This document shows, piece after piece, positions 1 to 5,484 of a stretch of 11,069 bases of DNA. The stretch lies in contig DAOVJP010000020.1 of the NCBI GenBank assembly GCA_030673205.1, positions 1-11,069 on the forward strand, written 5' to 3'. The position numbers were made by a program, and so were the translations under genes. Every line of letters starts with the position of its first letter. The stretch's first letter is position 1. This stretch comes from Thermoplasmata archaeon (lineage in GTDB: Archaea > Thermoplasmatota > Thermoplasmata > JAGHBH01). A model generated the notes under the pieces. The model was not told the DNA's origin, made no database searches, and saw nothing but the letters and a program-made list of their open reading frames with translations.

Positions 1-1
1 C

Positions 2-580
2 AAACAGGCCATGGAAGAGCAGACCAGCGCAGAACGGGAGCGCCGAGCTGCCATAAGGAGGGCCGACGGGGAGAAGAAAGCCTCCATTCTGAGGGCCGAA
101 GGCCAGAAGCGGAGCCGCATACTGGAGGCCGAAGGTCTGAGACAGTCCAAGATATTGGAGGCCGAAGGGCAGAGACTAGCCACTATACTGGAAAGCCAGG
201 GAGAGGCGCAAAAACTTCGCATCCTATCATTGGGCGCTCTTCCACTGGACAGCAAGGCGCTCACCATCCTCAGTCTGGACGCCCTCAAGAGTCTTGGGGA
301 TGGACAGGCCACCAAGATAATATTCCCATTCGAACTGACCAAACTGATCCAGGGAGCGGCCAACTATCTGGGAACGGGGGCGGAGATCCCCGAGCACACG
401 GCTGTATCGTCTCAGGATATAGAACGGTTGGTGGGAAAGGCCGATGACGTACTCGGGAAGATACCAAAGCACAGCGAGTTGAAAGCGGAACTGGACAGGG
501 TAGAGGAGGAGATGAGGGTCAACGCGGAGGACGTAGCTCCCCCCTCTATCAGTAAAAGATCTTCAGCAAAAGGAAAGTGA
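2..580 (+). CDS. Slipin/stomatin-like SPFH protein, C-terminal part (5' end outside window)
   Basis: Only the C-terminal 192 residues are present; the frame is open to the window edge (KQA precedes the first ATG at 11), so that ATG is internal. Visible parts are the end of the SPFH domain with the family-typical AMEEQTSAERERRA stretch, a charged coiled coil of five 11-residue units (nt 62-226), then the oligomerisation segment with the usual TKIIFPFEL ending near nt 318-344. A roughly 75-residue polar tail follows, longer than in many stomatins, ending in a Ser/Lys-rich stretch. Stomatin-family proteins form membrane-associated oligomeric rings and often work with a membrane protease of the NfeD type; such a partner would be upstream, outside the window. 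Family assignment is firm; the client process is unknown. It ends 60 bases before the next gene, which has its own promoter, so the two are probably separate transcripts. Confidence 0.85.
   Translation, partial: KQAMEEQTSAERERRAAIRRADGEKKASILRAEGQKRSRILEAEGLRQSKILEAEGQRLATILESQGEAQKLRILSLGALPLDSKALTILSLDALKSLGDGQATKIIFPFELTKLIQGAANYLGTGAEIPEHTAVSSQDIERLVGKADDVLGKIPKHSELKAELDRVEEEMRVNAEDVAPPSISKRSSAKGK
62..226 (+). repeat. Five in-frame 33-bp units coding for 11-residue coiled-coil repeats
   Basis: Units begin ADGEKKASILR, AEGQKRSRILE, AEGLRQSKILE, AEGQRLATILE and SQGEAQKLRIL. At DNA level the recurring core is gaggccgaagg. The 11-residue period is that of a hendecad coiled coil, as known for stomatin and flotillin stalks; the near-identity of units 2 to 4 suggests recent duplication or homogenisation. 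Confidence 0.8.
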
Positions 581-598
581 CCGAAGACATAGATAAAT

Positions 599-607
599 CT
601 TTATATC
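599..607 (+). promoter_or_regulatory. Archaeal TATA box for the LSm operon
   Basis: The 60-base gap between the slipin stop and the LSm start contains tctttatat, a good archaeal TATA element. Transcription would be expected to start about 25 bases downstream, near 626-632, leaving a very short leader. A ggggtg (630-635) five bases before the ATG is a plausible ribosome binding site. Confidence 0.6.
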
Positions 608-640
608 CTTCCTGCGCTGTCGGCTTCCTGGGGTGTAAGA

Positions 641-856
641 ATGGTAATGCCAAACGCTTTGCTGGAAAAATCGTTGAACAAACGGGTATCGCTCTTCCTC
701 AAGGACGGAAGGACTCTGGAGGGCACTCTCACAGGGTTCGACGATTACATGAATATGGTACTGGAAGACACAAAGGAGGACAGAGAGGAGTCCAGCCGCA
801 AGCTCGGCGTTGTGGTCCTAAGAGGCAACAACGTGGTGAGCATATCGTTCATATGA
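641..856 (+). CDS. Archaeal Sm-like RNA-binding protein (LSm/SmAP)
   Basis: At 71 residues it has the standard length for an archaeal SmAP. Sm motif 1 covers about residues 14-43, with the characteristic GxLxGFDxYMNMVLED pattern around GTLTGFDDYMNMVLED. Sm motif 2 is at the C-terminus (LGVVVLRGNNVVSISFI), including the conserved RGNNV that helps form the uridine-binding pocket. Such proteins form hexa- or heptameric rings that bind U-rich RNA and act in RNA metabolism in the cytoplasm. Two ATGs are possible (641 and 647); 641 is taken because it sits five bases after ggggtg. The gene leads a compact operon: the next start lies nine bases after its stop. Many archaeal LSm genes neighbour ribosomal protein L37e; here it is next to sugar nucleotide genes instead. 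Assignment is secure. Confidence 0.95.
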   Translation: MVMPNALLEKSLNKRVSLFLKDGRTLEGTLTGFDDYMNMVLEDTKEDREESSRKLGVVVLRGNNVVSISFI

Positions 857-865
857 GGTTCTATC

Positions 866-1861
866 ATGGAGGCTGTGCTTCTCGCAGGGGGTTTTGGGAC
901 TAGGCTTCTCCCGCTCACCAGGAACAGACCGAAGGTGTTGGTCCCCCTGCTCAACAGACCGATGATAGAACATGTCATAGACGCCCTCCCCGATCTCGCC
1001 GATCGCCTATTGTTCGCCGTGGGACACATGGCCGATATGATCCGCTCCCACTTCGAGGGAAGAGAAGAGAGAGAATACCTATTCTTCGTGGAGGACGAGC
1101 CGCTTGGGACAGGAGGAGCGGTGAAGAACTGTGAGGATGGGATATCCGGCAATTTCTTAGTGCTGAACACGGACGGATTGACCTCCTTGGACGTGCCATC
1201 TTTGATCCGATTCCATGGGGAGAAGGGAGGCATGGGCTCCCTATCCTTGTGGGAGGTGGAGGACCCGGAACCCTATGGGGTGGTGGGTATGAACGGGGAT
1301 GGGAGGATAAGGGAGTTTGTGGAAAAACCCAAACGGGAAGAGGCACCCTCGCACCTGGCTAATGCAGGGACGTACTTGTTGAAGAAGGAGGTATTGGACC
1401 TGATACCTTCCGATCGTTTCGTTTCCATAGAAAGGGAGATATTTCCCAAGATAATACCCCATGGTTTCTATGGTCTACCTTTCACTGGCTACTACTTGGA
1501 TGCAGGCAATCTTCACGCTTATCTTGCGACCCAACATCAACTACTATCGGTCCGAGGCAGATCAACGATGTTGGGGGATGCTACTGTAAACCGGGGATGC
1601 TTAGGGAAAAATGTCTGCCTCGGACGCACGGTGGAGTTGGCGATCCACTCAAAGGTCACCAACTCTGCCGTGCTAGATCTCTCAAAGGTGGAAGAGTCCG
1701 CCATCATAGAAAATAGCATAATAGGTGAGGGATGCCTCATAGGCAGAGGCGCGCATGTGGTGGACAGCATCCTGGGCGATGGAGTGGTGGTGGACGAAGG
1801 CGTTAGCCTGTCCGGCGCCAGGATAGAGCCCGGGGAAAACGTCACGGGGGTTGCAGCATGA
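866..1861 (+). CDS. Sugar-1-phosphate nucleotidyltransferase with left-handed beta-helix tail
   Basis: This 331-residue protein joins an N-terminal nucleotidyltransferase domain (about 1-230) to a hexapeptide-repeat left-handed beta-helix (about 232-325). Visible motifs are the nucleotide-binding loop GGFGTRL (8-14) with RPK at 21-23, LGTGGA (80-85), the metal-aspartate segment NTD (101-103; usually NGD), FVEKP (151-155), NAGTY (166-170) and YYLDAGN (209-215; usually YWxDIGT). It transfers a nucleotidyl group from an NTP to a sugar-1-phosphate in the cytoplasm. The pattern fits GDP-mannose pyrophosphorylase-like proteins and also archaeal GlmU-like enzymes, so the sugar is undecided. The helix is shorter than in bifunctional GlmU, which makes acetyltransferase activity less likely. 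It starts nine bases after LSm, with gaggt (855-859) as ribosome site, and overlaps the mutase gene as atga, so translation of the two is probably coupled. Confidence 0.85.
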   Translation: MEAVLLAGGFGTRLLPLTRNRPKVLVPLLNRPMIEHVIDALPDLADRLLFAVGHMADMIRSHFEGREEREYLFFVEDEPLGTGGAVKNCEDGISGNFLVLNTDGLTSLDVPSLIRFHGEKGGMGSLSLWEVEDPEPYGVVGMNGDGRIREFVEKPKREEAPSHLANAGTYLLKKEVLDLIPSDRFVSIEREIFPKIIPHGFYGLPFTGYYLDAGNLHAYLATQHQLLSVRGRSTMLGDATVNRGCLGKNVCLGRTVELAIHSKVTNSAVLDLSKVEESAIIENSIIGEGCLIGRGAHVVDSILGDGVVVDEGVSLSGARIEPGENVTGVAA

Positions 1862-3240
1862 CCGCGAACCGGCTTTTCGGCACGAATGGCATAAGAGGCG
1901 AGGTGAACAAGCTGCTCACGCCAGCCCTATCCCTTTCTATAGGAAGGGCAGTTGGCACCGTTGTGAGGCGCTCCTCTCCTCCTGGTACCGAGGTCCTGGT
2001 GGCAACAGATACGCGATACTCCGGGGATATGTTGAAGGCGGCCATCTGCGCAGGGCTGCTATCCACCGGATGCCAGGCCGTGGATACCGGGATGCTCCCG
2101 ACCCCCGCGCTCCAGTATGGCGTAAAGAAGAGCACTGCAGCCATGGGTTTGATCATCACCGCCTCCCATAACCCCCCGGAATACAACGGGATCAAGTGTG
2201 TGGCGGGAGATGGGACCGAGACGACCCAGGACGAGGAGAAGGAGATAGAGGAGATATATTTCTCCGAAGAGTTCACACTGGCACCATGGAATGCTGTGCT
2301 GGGCCTGTTAAGCCGTAGCCATCTCACCCACAGATATACAGAGGATATACTGGCCCAAGTGGACAGGGAGTTGATAGCCTCCAAGAGGTTCGGGGTGGTG
2401 GTGGACTGTGCGAACGGCGCCACCGTGGTCTCCGCCCCCAAGCTATTGGAGAGCCTGGGAACGAAGCTCGTTACTCTCAACGCCCAGTCCAGCGGCGGTT
2501 TTCCCGGCCATCCTTCCGAGCCCACGGAAGATAACCTTCGAGATCTCATGACCATGGTGAAGAACACCGGAGCGGCCATGGGGTTGGCACATGATGGGGA
2601 CGGCGACCGGGCCATATTCGTGGACGAGAGGGGGGAGTTCCTCTATGGGGACAAGACCCTAGCTCTGGTGGCAAAACACATCGTGATGGAGAATGGAGGA
2701 GGGAAGGTGGTCACTGCCATAAACACCTCCAATGTCTTGGAGGATGTGGTGAAGGAGGCGGGGGGTGAGGTCATATACACTCCCATAGGCTCTCCCATAG
2801 TCGCCAGGGTGATGATCAAGGAGAAGGCCGTGTTTGGAGGAGAGGAGAACGGGGGGCTCATCTTTCCGAAGTTCCAGTACTGCCGGGACGGCGGCATGAC
2901 CTCCGCCGCCATACTGGAGATACTGGCGAACAGGGAGCGCTCCCTCTCTGAACTGATGGGAGAGATGCCCGAATATCACCTTTGCAAACTGAAATTCAAA
3001 TACCCGCCGCACCTGAGGGAAAAGATTTTGGAAAAATACCTATGTCTGGTCAAGGACAAGAACCCTTTGACGTTGGATGGAATAAAGGTACTCGACGACA
3101 CTGGATGGGTATTGGTTCGTCCCTCCGGGACCGAGACGATATACCGGATACAGGTGGAGGACTCAGACCCTGTCAGAGCCAATAAGAAGGCCGATGACAC
3201 GAAACGTGTGTTATTGGAGATAGTGGAAGGGCTGGGATAG
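1858..3240 (+). CDS. glmM: Phosphohexomutase, GlmM-type (phosphoglucosamine/phosphomannomutase)
   Basis: At 460 residues this is full length for the alpha-D-phosphohexomutase superfamily. All four signatures are present: the phosphoserine loop TASHNPP (101-107, Ser103), the metal-binding loop DGDGDR (246-251), the sugar-binding loop GGEENGG (327-333) and the phosphate-binding loop RPSGTET (421-427). The opening LFGTNGIRGEVNKLLTP matches the archaeal GlmM group. It interconverts sugar-6- and sugar-1-phosphates in the cytoplasm, supplying the nucleotidyltransferase encoded just upstream. A glmM/glmU-like neighbour pair is also known from methanogens such as Methanocaldococcus, which favours glucosamine or GlcNAc, but mannose or glucose cannot be excluded. 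The start is the atga overlap with the upstream stop. The stop lies three bases from the stop of a convergent gene, leaving no space for a separate terminator. Confidence 0.85.
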   Translation: MTANRLFGTNGIRGEVNKLLTPALSLSIGRAVGTVVRRSSPPGTEVLVATDTRYSGDMLKAAICAGLLSTGCQAVDTGMLPTPALQYGVKKSTAAMGLIITASHNPPEYNGIKCVAGDGTETTQDEEKEIEEIYFSEEFTLAPWNAVLGLLSRSHLTHRYTEDILAQVDRELIASKRFGVVVDCANGATVVSAPKLLESLGTKLVTLNAQSSGGFPGHPSEPTEDNLRDLMTMVKNTGAAMGLAHDGDGDRAIFVDERGEFLYGDKTLALVAKHIVMENGGGKVVTAINTSNVLEDVVKEAGGEVIYTPIGSPIVARVMIKEKAVFGGEENGGLIFPKFQYCRDGGMTSAAILEILANRERSLSELMGEMPEYHLCKLKFKYPPHLREKILEKYLCLVKDKNPLTLDGIKVLDDTGWVLVRPSGTETIYRIQVEDSDPVRANKKADDTKRVLLEIVEGLG

Positions 3241-3243
3241 TTA

Positions 3244-4308
3244 TTACTGGTCGCCCATCCAGCCCGCGGCGCTCTGGCCAGTGATGAACACGAGATCATC
3301 CGCAGGTGGGCTCTCGGGATATGCGTTGGTGAACTCCACCGTCAGATAGGTCCAGGCATCCAGTGGATAAGCGTCGGTGGTGAAATAGAAATCGATCACA
3401 TGCTGCTTGTTCTCCACGAAGGAATCGATGGAGGAGCAGTTGTGTGGGCTCCCCACCTCTATCTGGCTGCCGGTGGAGCCGAGGGTTCTTATCTCGAAGT
3501 TCACCCATGCGAGGAGGTTGTCATCGGATAGGTCGTTGTTCAAGGTATCATTCTCGTTCGCTGCGCCGGTAATATTGGTGTCCCACAGATACAGCGTGCC
3601 GTTTCCCTTGATATTGCCTAGGTCAAGATAGGCATCCTGTCCTGTCGTGTCCTTCCATCTGAAACCAAAGCTCTGAGATCTCACGGTGTCATCTGCGATG
3701 AGAGGATCCCATCTCCCTCCGCCGGGGGAACTCACGTCGATATAGTTAGCCGTTTTGTGGAACTCGAGCGCGGTGCTGTCCGTATGATCCTCTATCTTTA
3801 CGGTAAATGTGTATTCGCCATTGTCGATATAGAAATCCTCATAATCTATAGTGGTCACGGCGGACGAGTCGCTGACCTTGACCGTCACCGCCTCTCCCGT
3901 CGATGTTCCCTCGTGTTCTATCAGTATCTGCACATCTCCATCATAGGTCTTCATGAAGCCGGTGACGACCTGGATGCGCATGGTGACCCCATCCTCGCCG
4001 ATCATATCGCGGAATATCTGCACATCGGCGACCTCAGGGCTGAACAGCCAGAAGGCGCCGAATCCTCCTATGATCACTAGTACAACGACCATGAGCGTCA
4101 TGAACAGTTTCCCGCCTTTTTTTGGAGTCTTCGTGGGGGGAGGGGCTTGCTCCATCGCCCTATCATCCCCTGCTTCTATCTGTATGGCTCTTCCCGGTTG
4201 AGCCTCGGTTTGTTCTGACAATTCGCTGGGCTGTTCAGACATACCCCCATCGCCCGCAGACCCTTCCGTTTGTTTGCCTACAGGTATCTCTATCTCAACA
4301 TCGGCCAT
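3244..4308 (-). CDS. Membrane-anchored extracellular protein of unknown function
   Basis: I do not recognise this 354-residue protein. It has an acidic, Glu/Gln/Pro-rich cytoplasmic stretch (1-60), a short basic segment (TPKKGGK, 61-67) and one transmembrane helix (about 68-90). The rest, about 260 residues, is predicted to be outside and rich in beta-strand patterns, Asp, Thr and aromatics. Four N-X-S/T sequons (NGT, NIT, NDT, NCS) lie in the outer part, and there is a single cysteine there. The segment from about 108 to 190 looks like an immunoglobulin-type beta-sandwich, but no catalytic motif is visible. The start is well supported by gaggtgatg (4321 to 4313) four bases before the ATG. 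It follows the other minus-strand gene after 57 bases with no evident TATA box, so the two are probably co-transcribed. Confidence 0.75.
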   Translation of the reverse strand: MADVEIEIPVGKQTEGSAGDGGMSEQPSELSEQTEAQPGRAIQIEAGDDRAMEQAPPPTKTPKKGGKLFMTLMVVVLVIIGGFGAFWLFSPEVADVQIFRDMIGEDGVTMRIQVVTGFMKTYDGDVQILIEHEGTSTGEAVTVKVSDSSAVTTIDYEDFYIDNGEYTFTVKIEDHTDSTALEFHKTANYIDVSSPGGGRWDPLIADDTVRSQSFGFRWKDTTGQDAYLDLGNIKGNGTLYLWDTNITGAANENDTLNNDLSDDNLLAWVNFEIRTLGSTGSQIEVGSPHNCSSIDSFVENKQHVIDFYFTTDAYPLDAWTYLTVEFTNAYPESPPADDLVFITGQSAAGWMGDQ

Positions 4309-4312
4309 CCTT

Positions 4313-4321
4313 CATCACCTC
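4313..4321 (-). promoter_or_regulatory. Strong ribosome binding site
   Basis: Minus-strand gaggtgatg complements the 3' end of archaeal 16S rRNA very well and fixes the start of the 354-residue membrane protein at 4308. It lies in the 57-base gap to the upstream gene. Confidence 0.7.
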
Positions 4322-4365
4322 TAAAGAAACAAAGTTGAAAGGGATCGTTCCTGGTCGAAGAAGGC

Positions 4366-5277
4366 TCATATCAGGTATTCCTCGTCATCGGATCCCTGAG
4401 TCCGCTTCCGCATGATCACCGCGCCCACCAGGGCTAGGGATATGATGGCGAAGGTCGGGTCGAACCCGGGTATATGCATACCGTGCTGCCGAACGTAGAA
4501 GGAATATTCTTCTTTGACGCCGCCTCCGGAGTTCTCCGAACTGACCATGATCGTTATCATCTGGACCTCGTTCTTCCAGATGGTGGAGCCCATGGGGGTC
4601 GTAGCGGTTATGGTAGTAGGTTTGTGCTGCAGTTCTTCCACGACGATCTTCGGAGTTCCGATCTGAACGGTCCAGCCCGCATCGGCCAGGGACTTCAGGT
4701 TCTCCTCCTCCACCTTGACAACGAAGGTATCTTGTCCATTGCCCATGTTCTCGATCTTCATGGGGAAGAACACCTGGTCGCCGGGGCTGACCTCCACATA
4801 TGGCTGCTCACTGCTGACTGTGATCCTGTAGAATTGTTTGATGTATATCTGCTGCTCGGTGGCGGGTAATGTGCCACTAGTGCCCTTTCCGCTGGTCCAT
4901 GTGCCGCTGACGGTGATGACATCGGCGCTGGTATAGCTGGTGCCTATCCTCTCCTTCACCATCACCGTGAAGGATCCCATGGTCTCTCCTTGTGGGAGAA
5001 CTATGGCTGAGGGGCTCACGGATGCGGCCGCACCCAGCAGGGAACTCGCGCTCAGGGTTATCGTTACCTGATAACTCATTCCGACCATTTCCACTGTTCC
5101 CGGGATGGCGACGGCGGCGGAAGAACCCGGCTGTACGTCCAGGTTGATCTCTCCTCCTGAGAGGGTTATCGTTCCGGTATCTGCAACTGCGTCTGCGGGT
5201 TCCGCAAGGCCCACGAAGAATACGGTCAACATCAAGGTTACAAAAGCGGTTGCAAAGAGTCTCTTTCCTAGCGGCAT
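4366..5277 (-). CDS. Exported surface protein with NEW3/CARDB-like domain and PGF-type C-terminal anchor
   Basis: A 303-residue protein with a signal peptide (1-30: basic MPLGKR, hydrophobic core, then the AEPADA cleavage region). A first beta-rich domain spans about 33-147. A second (about 150-248) resembles NEW3/CARDB-type adhesion or scaffold domains: VSPGDQVFFPMKIENMGNGQ matches their pattern of strand, Pro-Gly-Asp turn and N-x-G-N loop. The C-terminus is IPGFDPTFAIISLALVGAVIMRKR followed in the protein by a short acidic tail; Pro-Gly-Phe (270-272), hydrophobic helix and basic cluster resemble archaeal PGF-type sorting or anchoring signals. It is probably an S-layer-associated structural protein; no enzyme motif is visible. 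An in-frame ATG exists at 5358, but the 5277 start is preferred: gaggtgg precedes it by seven bases, the signal peptide begins there, and the promoter TATA box lies inside the longer version. Confidence 0.8.
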   Translation of the reverse strand: MPLGKRLFATAFVTLMLTVFFVGLAEPADAVADTGTITLSGGEINLDVQPGSSAAVAIPGTVEMVGMSYQVTITLSASSLLGAAASVSPSAIVLPQGETMGSFTVMVKERIGTSYTSADVITVSGTWTSGKGTSGTLPATEQQIYIKQFYRITVSSEQPYVEVSPGDQVFFPMKIENMGNGQDTFVVKVEEENLKSLADAGWTVQIGTPKIVVEELQHKPTTITATTPMGSTIWKNEVQMITIMVSSENSGGGVKEEYSFYVRQHGMHIPGFDPTFAIISLALVGAVIMRKRTQGSDDEEYLI

Positions 5278-5284
5278 ATCATTC

Positions 5285-5290
5285 CACCTC
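5285..5290 (-). promoter_or_regulatory. Ribosome binding site fixing the 5277 start
   Basis: Minus-strand gaggtg, seven bases before the ATG at 5277, directly in front of the signal peptide. It argues against the longer reading from 5358, which has no such site. Confidence 0.7.
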
Positions 5291-5317
5291 GGTAGTAGTC
5301 TTGTAAAGTTCCTCCCG

Positions 5318-5327
5318 TATATTAAGG
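5318..5327 (-). promoter_or_regulatory. Leftward TATA box
   Basis: Minus-strand ccttaatata is a typical archaeal TATA element. Transcription should begin about 25 bases further on, near 5290-5296, giving a leader of under 20 bases that contains the gaggtg site. It lies inside the extended reading frame of the gene it serves, which supports the shorter start. Confidence 0.6.
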
Positions 5328-5409
5328 TTTTGGATGTTGGTAATAGGTGTCTGGCCATCTCTGTTTCCTTTGATGAAATGCCTTCTTTTCATGGCTTATC
5401 TGCCCAAAT

Positions 5410-5419
5410 CTTAAATACT
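5410..5419 (+). promoter_or_regulatory. Rightward TATA box for the SUOX-like domain operon
   Basis: The element cttaaatact, preceded by A/C-rich sequence that could act as a BRE. The expected transcription start is around 5440, inside the inverted repeat at 5432-5471, about 45 bases before the chosen ATG. Confidence 0.6.
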
Positions 5420-5431
5420 GGATTGGGTCTC

Positions 5432-5471
5432 ATATCGGTTATGCTTGTTTGAGCATAACGTTTGGCGATAT
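5432..5471 (+). promoter_or_regulatory. Nested inverted repeat: operator or leader hairpin
   Basis: An 8-bp perfect inverted repeat (GTTATGCT at 5438-5445, AGCATAAC at 5452-5459, loop tgtttg) lies inside a 6-bp outer one (ATATCG at 5432-5437, CGATAT at 5466-5471), with an unpaired gtttgg on the 3' side. The two stems stack directly on the 5' side. The structure ends one base before the ribosome binding site gaggtgg (5473-5479). If transcription starts near 5440 the 5' arms are largely untranscribed, which favours a DNA operator for a dimeric regulator; if it starts upstream of 5432, an RNA hairpin controlling ribosome access is possible. Confidence 0.55.
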
Positions 5472-5472
5472 A

Positions 5473-5479
5473 GAGGTGG
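5473..5479 (+). promoter_or_regulatory. Ribosome binding site fixing the 5485 start
   Basis: The sequence gaggtgg, five bases before the ATG at 5485. The other in-frame candidate, a TTG at 5449, lies within the inverted repeat loop and has no ribosome site. Confidence 0.7.
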
Positions 5480-5484
5480 ATCGA

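Larger units (their letters stand above)
5278..5484. other. Divergent promoter region between the two surface-gene clusters
   Basis: This is the longest clear non-coding stretch in the window, 207 bases between divergent start codons. It holds a leftward TATA box (5318-5327), a rightward TATA box (5410-5419) and the nested inverted repeat at 5432-5471. The centre (5330-5408) has only a short ATGAAA/TTTCAT dyad (5373-5392) of doubtful meaning. Both clusters encode surface proteins, so joint control is possible but not shown. Confidence 0.65.

Noticed and set aside
577..903. Plus-strand frame of 108 residues spanning the LSm gene
   Set aside because: It runs out of frame over LSm, which is a complete and obvious Sm protein; the translation is Arg/Gly/His-rich with no recognisable motif.
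1842..2615. Minus-strand open frame of 257 residues opposite glmM
   Set aside because: glmM on the plus strand has all four family motifs over this stretch; the reverse frame is low-complexity and Ser/Pro-rich, as expected of a shadow.
4115..4130. Run of seven T near 4119 as a terminator
   Set aside because: It lies inside the coding sequence of the minus-strand membrane protein, where it encodes the Lys-rich segment before the transmembrane helix.
5278..5358. Upstream ATG at 5358 for the leftward surface protein
   Set aside because: The extension would contain the TATA box and hide the signal peptide behind 27 extra residues; the 5277 start has a strong ribosome site.
5373..5392. ATGAAA/TTTCAT inverted repeat in the divergent promoter region
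   Set aside because: Only six pairs in AT-rich sequence with an eight-base spacer, placed at no obvious promoter position; easily due to chance.
5449..5484. TTG start at 5449 adding 12 residues to the large surface protein
   Set aside because: It lies in the loop of the inverted repeat, too near the expected transcription start, and has no ribosome site; ATG at 5485 has gaggtgg five bases upstream.
5278..5484. Possible thiamine (THI-box) riboswitch before the operon
   Set aside because: I looked because of the YkoE-like gene, but found no conserved THI-box core, and the expected leader is far too short.
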